Source of the DNA: Schizochytrium sp. TIO01
Lineage: Eukaryota > Sar > Bigyra > Thraustochytrida > Thraustochytriidae
Assembly: GCA_004764695.1 (NCBI GenBank)
Contig: SMSO01000032.1
Span: forward strand, 4,649,483-4,713,482
Direction: 5' to 3'
Length of the DNA stretch: 64,000 nucleotides
Part shown: in pieces, positions 20,185 through 31,700 of the stretch
Position numbering within the stretch: the stretch's first letter is position 1
Layout of the letters: the number at the start of each line of letters is the position of its first letter
Notes under the pieces: generated by a model
Databases searched by the model: none
Told to the model about the DNA's origin: nothing
The model's input: only the letters and a program-made list of their open reading frames with translations
Translations under genes and position numbers: made by a program

Positions 20185-21934
20185 TCAAGTTTGACTTGCT
20201 GGAATATATGTCTTGCGGCGAATGGCCAATAACGGCGGGTGCCATCCTTGGGCCTCAGAGATAGCACTTGATAGCATACTCTGAAGTCGCGCAACTCGGT
20301 ATGATTTTGTCACTTTGACACCCTTCTTTTGCAGTGGTGTAACATTGCTTGCCGTGGGGAAACTATCTTCCGATTGGAATTCACCAAATCTTGAAGTGGC
20401 TCTATTCTTGTAAGACTTCTTTCGGTGATCATAAAGCGATTCCTCATTTGCCTTTCCGCCTATTCCACTTTCGCTGTGCTTTCTTAACAGCATTAAGTCA
20501 TCATCAGTATCATCAATCTTCCCTTCTGTTGATTCTCCTACATGTGAGTCCCCACTCACAGTATGCAGACCATTGCTATGACTCGATTCAAGCACTGAAG
20601 CCTGCCCTGATGCTATCCTTTCATCCTGGCAAATCTCAAAAGTATCGTCAAGATGTTCTTTACACAAACGTTCAGCTGCAGATTCCTCACTGTATGCTGT
20701 TCCCTGCACATGTTGCCATTGCTTCCTGCAGAGGATACTGCTCCTTTTCAGCAGTAATATGGAAGATATTCTCTTCAGTTGTTGTAGCACCTTTGGTCCC
20801 GGATTCGTACAAAGGTCCACCATTAATATCCCGACGTGGAAGCTCAAATCTTGTGTGTGACGAAATCTTTGACTTCGGTAAATGGTGCTGAGTCTTCGCG
20901 GGCTCAGGGTTAGGGCGTGAGGGCAAGTTCTGCAAACTCAGCAAATGACCAGGTGGAGGGTGCCTTGGAGGCGGTGGTACCTTTGAGTTTCGTCTGCTCT
21001 CAAATTCATCGAGCTCGGCTTGCGTAGGGCCTTCCCAGCTCGCAACTAGTTCCCGGACTACTTCACCTAATGGTATCCCTTGTACTGCATCATCTGGTAC
21101 ATCAAGAACTGTGTTTGGTGTTTTGTTTTCAGTGAATGCACCTTTCGAGTGCATATGGAGATCTTCGCTATGGCTTGCCTCCATTGGTACAAACTTCCTC
21201 TCGAGCTCTTTGGCAGATTGATTCACCTGCAAATACTTCACGGGTGTTTCCATGGATTGGACATACTTCGAGTCAAAGCTTTGGGAGCGAGCACTTTCAA
21301 AACAAGCACGGTTGCACGCCTCACAGCACCCTGGACGGACTGGGTGGCTTTCGTGCTCAGATCGGCTTCGCAGAAAGAATGGCCTCGCAAGATGATTTTG
21401 TTCTGCAAGATTGATGTCCCGAGCACTGCTTACAGCTACGAGGATGGACGACCGTGAAACACCAGGAATACAAAACATTTCGGTATCCGGAAGACCTTGT
21501 TCGGTATTTAATGTCAAATCCCACCAGGCGCGCGCTTCGTGAAGGTATCGATAAGCAGCGAAACATGTCTCACAAACGCTAACAGGCCGGTATAACCTCG
21601 AGCTTTGTGTACTGAGCGAACGAATATCTTCCATCACACCCTTATCTTGAGCCTTGGCAAAACCCGTGATCTGAAAGCGGGTGCCATCACGTTGTAGAGT
21701 AACTTTGTGTGTTGCAGCGCGTGCAATGGCCGCCAACAGAATTTGCTTCTGTAATTTTTGACCTCGATGCTGCCTCAAATTCGTAGAGACAGAGTCAGCC
21801 TCAGTTATACACGGATTAAGAGAACAATATTGCCCCCAGCAATCGTAGCCTCGACGAGGACCAGCAAGAACAGTCACAAGATCCCGCGGCGACATGGACT
21901 GATTCATATGCGGGTGTTGTTGCTGTTGTTGTTG

Positions 21935-21965
<31 letters not shown>

Positions 21966-23083
21966 TGGAAAATGGCTGTTGGCTCGTCAGGATCAACAAG
22001 GCCCGAGGCAATCGATGAATTTGATGATCGACCCGACGATGACGAACTTCCATCTTCAGCACGGCCACGGAGCGTCGCAAGAAACTCAATCTCGTTCATG
22101 GGTTGAAGCATCTCAAGATTCACAACGTGCGTCATGATAAGACCAATACCACGACAATCAACAAACTCTGCGCAAAGAGATTTTACCTGCCCCTTACCCC
22201 ATTGGCGCTCGAGACTGCGAGCAAAGTCATGCATGATCTGTTCAAGTGCATCGTTGACTACCTTGACCTTGTTGGGAATACGTATCTCATTTTCTTTGAG
22301 GTATACTTCACGATTTCGGTTCACTTGGTCACGAAACCGTTCGAGGGTAGCCTCATATGCTGCATGGCGTTCGCTTTTGACACCCATTACCCTTTTGTCA
22401 TCAGTCAAACGCCATACTGTTACTTTCCCAGCCAAGACTTGAAGTTCAGTCAAATATGTTGCAGCGCCACGTTGCGAATGCAAACCTGCACAAACTTGTA
22501 AGCTTATCAAAGATCGAAGTTGCTTGGGGTCCTGAAATAGATCCAGAAGTTGATGAGCCCGTAGAAATTCCACGCGCAGGTGAGCTCTCCCAGGTACGCT
22601 GGAGCGAGCCACGGCAATAAAGTGCTCAGCGTGCTTCCTTACTTGGTGAAGCCCGACATCGGGTGAGCCTGCAGCAGCAACTTTTTTGGCTTGACGGCCG
22701 AACTCGCGTAGAATGTCAGTCTCCTGAAGGCGGGAACTCTTTTTTGCAAGAATGGCGCCAGTCTTTTGAGATGTAAAGAGCCACTTGCATGGTTCCCCGT
22801 TCTGAAATAAGACAGTGTCAGGAATTCTAATACTCAAACCATGCAGAGCACGAAGTCTTGAGGACCATGAGAGGGAATAAGCTGTGGAAGGCGAAGAGCG
22901 CTCTGGTGACTTTGGCCCAAGCTCAGGGATCACCAGAGCAGCGCGCCTTGGGTTTATCTTCTTGCTGGAAAATATGACCTTTCTTCTTGTGGAGGAAAAG
23001 CTTGACGATAATAATGTCGGCCTCCCATCCAGCACAGAGGTTGCTGCCCTAGGGCTAAGTATAGGCGGAGGGCGATTTTCCAT
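20185..23083 (-). CDS. polyglutamine protein of unknown function, likely one intron near the 3' end
   Basis: The main frame runs from the ATG at 23083 to a TGA near 20687 (798 residues). A second frame (20185 to about 20770) with acidic, natural-looking sequence continues in another phase. The two are probably joined by a short intron; donors AAG|GTACCA (near 20980) or TTT|GTACGA, with acceptors TGTGCAG|GG or CTGCAG|GA, would keep phase. Visible features are a basic N terminus, a helical middle (about 190-340), a glutamine tract coded at 21913-21969, two Cys pairs (YDCWGQYC near 411 and VCETC near 502) that could bind one zinc, and a Pro-rich stretch before the splice. No family was recognised. 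A frameshift instead of an intron is possible. Confidence 0.6.
21913..21969 (-). repeat. CAG/CAA glutamine-coding trinucleotide tract
   Basis: A run of CAG then CAA codons on the minus strand encodes about 19 glutamines inside the unknown protein. The mix of codons suggests some selection for glutamine rather than pure slippage. Confidence 0.9.
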
Positions 23084-24234
23084 TCTTGCTTTCGATGCTT
23101 GTTGGCATCGCGAGCACTGAGGCTGGTGAGCAACCGAATGGGGTTTGCTTTTTCGACTGCCCTGGGTTCTTTCCGTGGTGGTGAAATGTGACACCTAGGC
23201 TTCCCACTCTATCAGGCTCAAACTTTATTTACTTGCTGCAAGAGGTTCATCATTCAATCGTCTATATTGCAAAAATAGCCGTTAACTACATTACTACCAT
23301 TTATGTACAGAAAAAGACAAAAGAGCAGAAGGGGTAGGAAAAGGGATAGGGAGGCGCACGTGCTCGAGGAGGAAGGTGTTATTGGTCTCCCATCACGAGG
23401 GACCTTTGATGAATGATCGTGGAGCGAATGGAGCATACGAAGATTTGATGCTAGCAGTTAAAACATCTCTGCATATCAGCGTAGGATCGGTTCGGTTTTG
23501 ATTTAAAATTAAATTGATGTTGCCATTTTATTAAGGTGGGAAGGACGGGGGTATAGATTGGTGGTAAGATTAATTCTATTCAGCTTTGTCTCTGAAATAT
23601 TGCAAAAGTCTTTGCCTCCTAAGATTTGGATGGATCGAAGATGGCCCTGAGGAAGAGACAATTTCGCGTCAGAATTACCACACCATTTCGGAAAATGAGA
23701 TATTCTCAAATACTCTACCGTTGCAATCCTGTAAGTGAGCTTATAAACCTAGTATGGCGAGTGCAGGACCTCTTATTTGTTCCTTTATATGCACCCAAAT
23801 TTTGAGATTGATTGATAAGCAGACACAAGGAATACGGGATCGATTCTTTCGAGGGATATGCTTGAATGTATAATCTGTAGGGGACCGAAGTTATTTTTAT
23901 GTAAAGCGCTCCTTAGAGAGTGTGCGTATTGTAATACGTATCATACCAGTTCAACTACTTTAAAATCAAAATTAGACTTTGAATGATTATTTATATATAT
24001 AAATGAGTGCGCTGCTGGGGAGCGAGATATGGACAGATAAAGAAAAAGCAAATGGAAACAAATATGGAATGAATGTGTAGATGACGAAGAGGTGCGGGAA
24101 GAGCGCATGTATGCAGGCACGTGCCGGCGTCATTCCAGATAGAGTCTTGTTTTCGAGTGATGCGAAAAGAGTTGACTCGGTAGATATGTGCTTAGATGGA
24201 AGAACCGGCGGGTTGCAGAAGGTTAGAATGCAAC
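23084..24234. other. intergenic spacer
   Basis: AT-rich sequence upstream of the polyglutamine gene and downstream of the DUF6940 gene. A short TATATATATAA tract lies near 23990. No gene is supported. Confidence 0.5.
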
Positions 24235-25119
24235 TTACAGGCCAGGGCTAGTGAAGGTTTTGAAAGGCTTATAGGTGTAATACTTGGGCTTGTCATCAAT
24301 GCGAAAATGCAAATAGTATACTCCCAAGCCTGATGTGCTAAGCCATGCAGGTCTAGTTTGATCCTGATGGAGGCGATCAGTCATGGCATCTGCAACCTTA
24401 CGCCAAATCGCCCTTGTCAGAACGGGCCGATCCTCAGCAGCCCTGATGAAAGGTCCCAAATGGCGAAAGCAATCTGCTGGAAGCGCAGCGTTAAGGCCAG
24501 GCACAACAAGCACTGCATCTCGACCAAGATTCGGGAAAGCCACGACACCATCTGCAGAAGCTGCAGCATCGGCGAGCTGCTCGCGAAACGTGTAAAGGTC
24601 AGCGTCAGAAATTTCCTCCAGGCCATCGCTTCTCACGAGCACAAACTCAAAGTCATCATGATGGGCAGTGCGGCCAGACGTAGGCTTCGTCTCAAAGAAA
24701 ATAGCCTCCCAAGGAGCCTCGCGAACGATCTGCGATAGATGATCCTGGAAAGCTGAGTCTGTACGCATCGCTCGTAAAGCAGCTGCCCAAGAAATAACAG
24801 CGCCTTCCGCACGAACTCTAACGCGGTCTTCGGACTCAAGGGTGCTATGGAGACGCAAATGATGTTCACCAAGAGCAGCAGCAGACTCAGCCTCAGCAGG
24901 AGAAAGTCCTGAGGTTGAAGATCTTGAGGATGGAGATGAAGATGATCGAATCATTGTAGCAGTAGCGGCCGAAACAGAAGACATGTTGCGAGACGAGAAG
25001 AGTCTAGGGGAGGGAATTGAGATGGCGAAGGAAAGGAGGCGAGAAGAGGCCAGCATGAGAGGACACAGCAGCAGCAAAAGGCGAACGAGAAGACTTTTGC
25101 TAGGGACGCTTGGGCGCAT
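24235..25119 (-). CDS. DUF6940-family protein with N-terminal targeting region
   Basis: The protein has 294 residues from the ATG at 25119; the frame continues upstream only to non-ATG codons. Residues 1-46 are basic, Leu/Ser-rich and acidic-free (SKSLLVRLLLLLCPLMLASS, then SPRLFSSRN), so either a secretory signal or an organellar presequence. A Ser/Thr-rich linker follows. Residues about 90-294 match the pattern I know as DUF6940: APWEAIFFETKPT, DFEFVLVRSDGL, VVAFPNLGRDAVLVVPG, and the C-terminal WLSTSGLGVYYLHFRIDDKP and KYYTYKPF. The family's activity is not known to me. The family pattern is recalled, not searched. An alternative start at SRNMSS would remove the leader. Confidence 0.75.
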   Translation of the reverse strand: MRPSVPSKSLLVRLLLLLCPLMLASSRLLSFAISIPSPRLFSSRNMSSVSAATATMIRSSSSPSSRSSTSGLSPAEAESAAALGEHHLRLHSTLESEDRVRVRAEGAVISWAAALRAMRTDSAFQDHLSQIVREAPWEAIFFETKPTSGRTAHHDDFEFVLVRSDGLEEISDADLYTFREQLADAAASADGVVAFPNLGRDAVLVVPGLNAALPADCFRHLGPFIRAAEDRPVLTRAIWRKVADAMTDRLHQDQTRPAWLSTSGLGVYYLHFRIDDKPKYYTYKPFKTFTSPGL

Positions 25120-26154
25120 CCACGAAGAAGGATTTGTCCAAAGTGAGACGAATACAACGAGGAAAAGGTTTTCCAAGGATTGAAAACCCCGCGCACTTGG
25201 CCTCTACAAAGCCGACGAGACGAGCAGGCTAAAGACGTATCGTCGGATGCGGATTTGGCCTGCGTGAGTAAGCGCCTTGGATTTCCGGATCTATCTATAC
25301 ACAGAGAAGAATAGGCGGACGATCGTAGGACCCCACCGAGGGCTGACGGACCACGCGTGCGGATGAGAGGAGACAGAGCACTCACCAGGTGCTACCCGAC
25401 GGCATCTGCTACCTGCCAAGAGCGATTTGGTACTATCTCGAGCGACCACAGAGGAATGAAATGGAAAGCATTGCTAGAAATAGCAGTAATACAAACTAAT
25501 AGGAACAATATGAGCGACGCAGATTTCGTTTTCGGGTGTCCCTAAAGAAAGAGCAGTGCAAATCGAAGTCGATCTTGTTGTCTTCATCGCCTCTCGCTGC
25601 TTTCAGCTCTTCCCCTGCTCTCCGCCATCAATCCTCGCCTCGTCCCCACCCTCCTCGCAGCGAGGCCGTGCTCAGGCCCGCTGTGGTCTTCCCTAAAGCC
25701 TTTGGCTTTGGTCGAATCTTCACGCCTATTTCGCTGTTGTGCAATTCATTCCATCTCTGTCCTTTCGTTACGGTATCTTCATAAAAGAGCCTCCGGTTCT
25801 TACGCAGACGCCCATCTTAACAATGCCAATAAAATACGCAGTGGGCGTCTTAAACTGGTATTTTAAGACCGATCTTTCCCCGTCGGCGTCGGTAGGAGTT
25901 ACACAGGTTCAGCTAGGAGTGCGCCGTTTTTTCCCGTCGAGGCCCATTTCGTGTTTTCATGGAGAAGCTGCTGCTTCGATCAAATCCATCGCGAAGATGA
26001 TATCGATTGCGTGGGGCGATGGGGCCCGCTCGAGGATAGCTGAGGCGTCGTGCGGGTTGGCTGGAGGCAGCCTCTCTGCAGGTGTCTCGGCACAGCGCAT
26101 GCGCAGAGCGGAGTTGAAGGGGCTGTGCGATGAAGATGAATTGCAGGTTTAGGT

Positions 26155-26362
26155 TGTTCTAAGTCTGTTCTGATTGGCGCCTGTTCTCCTCTTCACGGCA
26201 TTAAGTAAGAAGAAGCAGAAGAGAGAGAACGTTCAGTCAGTCCTTTGTCTCTCCTGAGCATTAGCAAGTTAGAACAGTGCGTTCTAAGTCTGTTCTCTTC
26301 TTCACGGGCATTATTAAGGAGAAGAGGGAGGTCTCTCCTCACTAAGTTGGAACAGTGATAGA
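26155..26362. repeat. imperfect tandem duplication
   Basis: GTTCTAAGTCTGTTCT, a TCTTCACGGCATTA-like segment, GTCTCTCCT and an AGTTAGAACAGTG-like segment appear in the same order twice (about 26155-26280 and 26280-26362). The second copy is shorter by an internal loss. GTTCTAA and TTAGAAC are themselves complementary, so each unit can fold into a hairpin. Confidence 0.7.
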
Positions 26363-26451
26363 AAACCCTCAAAAGGAAAAGAACTCGAAGAGGAAGAATT
26401 TCAAACGTTTTGTTTTAGATTTAGTTAATAAATCAACTGTAATATATTAAA

Positions 26452-26545
26452 ATAAAACAAACATAAAACAAACATAAAATGAAATAAAATGAAATAAAAT
26501 GAAATGAAATAAAATAGAATGAAATGAAATGAAATAAAAATAAAA
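26452..26545. repeat. degenerate (ATAAA/ATGAA)n pentamer-like array
   Basis: Repeated AAATAAAATGAA-type words over about 90 bases, with no G or C beyond the repeated ATG. Confidence 0.8.
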
Positions 26546-26841
26546 TAATTGCCACCAGTACTGCAATTTATATACTAAGAAGAAGCAGGATGCAGCACGC
26601 CTTCGATTTGGACCATTCCATGGTGAAATCCGACAGAAAAGCCATCGAGCTCTTGGCTAACAGGATGCAGACCAAGGGACCATGCTCTCGCTCCTTCGAG
26701 CGGCCCTTCGTCGAGCCGGCATTGAATTCCAGCGACTGCCACGCACCGCATCAGTGGTTCTTGCCTCGTCATTTGCAGAATTTTGACGGGTAGAGCGGTC
26801 CTACACCTTGCCTAAGAGTCGCTTAGGAGTCCTGTGTGTTT

Positions 26842-26878
26842 AATTGTTTGTTTGTTTGTTTGTTTGTTTTGTTTGTTT
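26842..26878. repeat. (GTTT)n microsatellite
   Basis: A TGTT/GTTT run just before a TATATATAT word. Confidence 0.85.
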
Positions 26879-27927
26879 ATATATATGAATATTATGCTGT
26901 CATGTTTTTCCCAATGCAGGTATCGCTGTACTACTTCTCCCGAGGCGGTCGGGGCAAGGTCGCGGGCAGGCCGGCAGGCACGCAGACAGGCCGGCGAGGT
27001 TTCGGGAGAACGTGCTCGCTCGAAGCGGCGGGGGCGAATGCCCTGCGAGAAGAGCAAGAACAGCTTTGCAGAAAAAGCGAGAATGGGCGATTGTGAGTAA
27101 ATTCTGTGCGCCTCTCTGTGTTTTTTGTCCTCTTTCTTTCTTTGCCGTTGGGGCAGTCGCCGGCGCCTCGCCATCGCAGCGTGGCTGAGGTCCAGGCGGG
27201 CGAGGCCACGCCAGCATCGCCAGAGGCGCCCTCGCCGGCGCCACAGTGCCTGCCCGTCGCGCTGCAGCAGCGACCTCGCTGCTGCAGCGCGCTGGAGCAA
27301 CAACAATGTTTGCTTTTTTAATTTCTTCTTCTTTTCATTCTGTGCTCATTTGTTTTTTTTATTTATTTGTTTATTTATTTAATTTGTTTTTAAATTTGTT
27401 TATGTATGTTTTGACCTGACCATCCTATCGTTCCTTTTGTTCTTTTCGTTCTCTGTCACTGCTAGCAACCAATCTAGCTGGTGCTAGGCCCCCCGGAGAG
27501 CGAGAGATCAAAACAGTTCTCTTGCTGTTCTGTTCTTCCTTCGACTGTTGGAGCCCAGATAGCCTAAACAGTAGGCCGTGCGTAGGAGTGCCGCAGGAGG
27601 AGGCGGATTTTCCCTCTCAGTCTCTTTGTCTATATTCATGAATTAAACTAGAACAACGTATATTGATTGTTATGAGGGATTGAAAAAGAAAGAAAAAAGA
27701 TTGAAAAGTAAGAACGTTATTTCTGCTTTGAAGGACCTCCTTTTAGCAGTCAGTTAGTCAGTCAGTTAGTTAGTTAGTTGATTCGTTCTTCTTTCGCTAT
27801 AGATCGATTCGCCGCCTCTGCTCTGCGTCATTCGTGCTGATGAAAGCTGCACTCTGTCCGCAGAGCAGGCGCCACGCTCCGCTGCCATGTGTGTATGCAT
27901 GCATGCATCTTGCGAAGTCGAATGTGC

Positions 27928-27969
27928 TGATTGATTGATTGATTGATTGATTTTGATTGATTGATTGAT
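27928..27969. repeat. (GATT)n microsatellite
   Basis: Two runs of GATT units separated by TTTT. The same unit occurs at 17588-17617. Confidence 0.9.
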
Positions 27970-28157
27970 CCCATTGACGGTGATTCCTTCATTTCTGCTG
28001 CTGGAAAGCCAACGAGAACAAATCACTTTCGTTAAAAACCAAAGAAAGAAAGAAAGAACTCGGCAGCGAGTGCTAGCGTGCGCTAGAGACTGCTACCCAT
28101 AGTGGTAGCGAGGCAACGCTAGCGGCGCATAGCCGAGTTCTACTCGAGGGCAGAAGG

Positions 28158-28264
28158 CAATGAATGAATGAATGAATAAATAAATGAATGAATGAATGAA
28201 TGAATGAATGAATGAGTAAATGAATGAATGAGTAAATGAATGAATGAGTAAATGAATGAATGAA
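28158..28264. repeat. (GAAT)n microsatellite with GTAA variants
   Basis: About 26 units of GAAT/AATG with periodic GAGTAAAT variants, giving a higher-order repeat of three to four units. Confidence 0.92.
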
Positions 28265-28585
28265 TCCCTTGTGCTCCTTTTTCTGACTTTCCACTGTTTT
28301 CTTCCCTCAGATTCTCTCTTTCGGGTCTGAGCGAAGTAAAAGCTAAGTGATTGTGGTTATTGTGTGCTCAAGTTGATTGAACGAAGTGCCATTGTGGAGA
28401 TGAAGAAAGTCCACCATAAACAAAGTGAACTACCCTGAGAGGGAGGAGGGGGAGGAGAAATTCTTAGCTGGCTAGTGGGTGGTAGGGGTTTGCGGTAGGA
28501 GGGCTTGAAAGGCGAATGAAAGAAAGTACGTCGTACCGTTCCTCGTAGCAGCGGCGGTAGGCAGGCGTGGAAAAAGAAAGAGTGG

Positions 28586-28590
<5 letters not shown>

Positions 28591-28632
<42 letters not shown>
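28591..28632. repeat. (GA)n dinucleotide tract
   Basis: About 21 uninterrupted GA units, roughly 160 bases upstream of the chromatin-gene start codon, where a purine tract could act as a promoter element or be transcribed in the leader. Confidence 0.92.
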
Positions 28633-28635
<3 letters not shown>

Positions 28636-28791
28636 GGGAGAAATGAGAGAAATGAGAGACAAACTTTGAATTCGAATCATCTTTGAGAGGAGACGGATAT
28701 ATAAAGACTAAACATCTAAACAGATATAGACAGCTTTCGCCAGCGGCTGAGCAGCAGGAGCCGCTCGGGAGGCCGCTTCGCCGGCGCCATC

Positions 28792-31700
28792 ATGCCGCGG
28801 AAGAAGTCGTACGCGCTGCCGGGACGCACGCAGCCGCGGAGGCAGGCGCGCGCAGCAGCCGCCGCCGCGACGGCGGCGCTTGCGGAGGCTGCTCGCGGGC
28901 CCCGGCGGGGCGCTGCCACCTTGGACGACGGCAACAGCGACGGCAACAGCGACGGCAAGAACGATGCCAAGAGCGGCAATGAGGATGTTCAAAGCGATGC
29001 TCAGAGCGACGGCAACAGCGAAAGCAACGAGGGTAAAAGTGGCAGGCAGAGGGCCGCGAAAAAGACCAGCAGCAGCAGGGCCACAAGAAGCAGGAGCAGC
29101 AGGAGCAGGAGCAGCAGGAGCAGGAGCAGGAGCGGAGCGGCCTCGAGCGCAGCCGGTGCACGCGCCGGGAGGTCAGGATCGTCACACAAGGCGCGAGAAG
29201 GGAAACCGGACGGGGCCCCAAGCGTCCAGCAGGCGGTGGCAGCAGCACTTGCGGAGGTAAGCGCAGACCCGAGGGACGAGGTTGGCGCGGGAGAAGCAGC
29301 GCTGCTGGGACTCCGTTCCAACGTTGCGAGGCAAGAAGAGATCACAGAGGAGGAGCTTGCCGAGGAGGAGGAGCTTATGGAAAGAGACAAAGCTGGGGAG
29401 AGAGTGCACACACTTGACAACTTTGCGGTCTACGATGAAGACGGACATCTGGTGGACCTCAGGGATGTCTGGCTCATGCCGGGACTTATGGAGGACCTCA
29501 CCGTGTATGGCACTGTAGTGGCGCCTTTAAGGTTTAAGGGAACTCAGCTGGTTAGGACACCAAGGCCTGCTCCAACGAAGAACTCGTGTCACGAACAGGT
29601 AATCGAAATGTTGGACTCTAAGCTCATGCGTATTGCAGCCTCTGGAAAAAAACTGGCTGGGTACAACAGTGGTAGCCATGGGACCAGGTCTGGAACGCAC
29701 AACTCCTCTTCATCTTCAGCAGCAGCAACATCGTCTGCAGGAGGGTCAAACTCGGGGTCTAAGTCAGCGATTAAAGTTCCACATTTTGACCCTTCGCTGT
29801 CGAGGGATGCTGCGTTCGAACAAGCGAGGAAACTCACTCAGGCCACAACTGTACCATTCACGGTAGGAGGCATCACCGTGCTGGATTTAGGAGAAATTCA
29901 CCTCGACCGCAAGTACTACTCCTCGAAACATCTCTTCCCTGTAGGGTACAGGTCACAAAGACAGTACACATGCGCCGTGTCGCCCACAGAAAAGGCTGTT
30001 TACACGAGCGAGATCCTTGAGGGCGTAGAGGGACCTCGCTTCCGCGTAACGCATGAGAACGGAGATCTTTCATGGGAAGAAGCTTCTTCATCTGCGGTCT
30101 GGCTCCAGGTTCTCAGACACGTCAACGACTGCAAGGTTCGCAATGGACTTCCAGCAAAAGGCACTGCCATTTCGGGACCCGAAATGTTTGGTTTTGCTAA
30201 TGCAAAGATTGCTAGTGTTCTCGAGGGACTCGATGGCGTGCCCAACTGCACCAATTACACCTTTCGAGCAACCCGGGGTGGTGGATATGGTGGCATGCAC
30301 ACTCGTAACCGGCGCCTTGATGAGTTAGACGGCAGTGGGCAGGGAGAGGCATACTATGAGGATGCTAGTGTTGCTGGTGATGATAACGCCAGCACTGTAG
30401 ACGCGGGTAACAGACGTAAGAGTCGCAGTCGTGCATCTATTGCTAGTATTACGCGCAAGCCCAAGACCATGACGGTCAAGGATACACAGTACATCACGCG
30501 TGCTGGTGCACAACTCCAGGATCTTCAAGAAAAGGAAGTTAAGGGGCTCCGTGTTCTCCTTAAGAAACTTGCCACGTGCAATGTCAACGCCGACCTTCTT
30601 CATGACACTGGTGCCGCAAAGGTTCTTAAGCGCCTCCGCAAACACCCAGACAAGAAGATTGCACATGTTGCAAAGGAAATTGTTCGTGCTTGGAAGTCCA
30701 AGGGTGACAAGGAAACTACGAAAAAGGACATCGCCATTGTCACAGATTGCTGTGCCAAGATCATTACCTTTATTGGCCTCGGACCCGATGAGAAGATGCA
30801 AGACGCTGTAGCAGAAAAGTATGTGAAAAATGCACGCGGCGCGCAGCGCAAGAAGATCTTTGAATTTCTTGTTCGCCTTGACCGCATCAAGTTTGTTGAT
30901 ACAGAAACCCTGATATCTACAAACATGGGCAAAACTATTGGACGCCTTCGCAAACACCTTGATCCAGATATTTGCGCGCTCGCTCTTAACATCAAGGAGC
31001 GCTGGCAGCGTCAGCTTAAGGACCCCGATGGCGAGCAGTACGTACCCTCGCCGGCGCAACTTATGACCTTTAAGGACTTCGGCGCAGGTAACGGTTTGTC
31101 TTCATCTCAGGACGCGGAGGGGTCCGCGGCCAACCACGATGACGACGATAATGACATTCATGACGATGACGATGACAATGACAACCATGCAACAAGTAAC
31201 TCTAGTAAAGATGCCAAAACTCATAGCAAGCGGAGCCGCAGCAGACGCGCCAACGGTAACCACAACTACAATGAAGATGACAATGAGAATGATTTTGATG
31301 ACCACGGTGACGAAGAGGATGACTCCAAGTCACAAGCCATGGATATCGACACTCCAGCTGCGAACAGTAAGAGTTCTAAGAAACGCAAGCGTGGAAGCAA
31401 TGCTGCCAGCACTCCGGTTGAGGTCGACCCAGAAACGAAGGAGGAGGACAACTTGCGCGCACGCAAGCGTGCACGCCGTTCAAAGAACCCTGGCAAAGAC
31501 TCTCTATTGAAGAAGGTATCCAACTTCGACTCTGAGGAAATGACCAAGGCCATCCTTGCACGTGACCGCCAACGTGTGAAAATTACAAGGGTTACCCGGG
31601 TTAGCATGACACTCTCCTATGGCGACCCCACCCTCTGGCTTGAAACCGAGAATGCCCGGTACCGACTTGCAGGCTCTAACGTCCCTGTCACACCTGCCGT

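Larger units (their letters stand above)
25120..28791. other. repeat-rich spacer upstream of the large chromatin gene
   Basis: The spacer contains an imperfect tandem duplication (26155-26362), ATAAA/ATGAA-type repeats, several tetranucleotide arrays, a GA tract and a GC-rich island at about 26930-27310. The island has acceptor-like and donor-like words (CCCAATGCAG at 26920, GTGAGTAA at 27093, TTGGGGCAG at 27157) and open frames in more than one phase, but no recognisable protein. The last 100 bases are the leader of the chromatin gene. Confidence 0.55.

Noticed and set aside
25739..26152. 137-codon plus-strand frame
   Set aside because: No recognisable domain; lies in a repeat-rich spacer and ends at the border of a tandem duplication.
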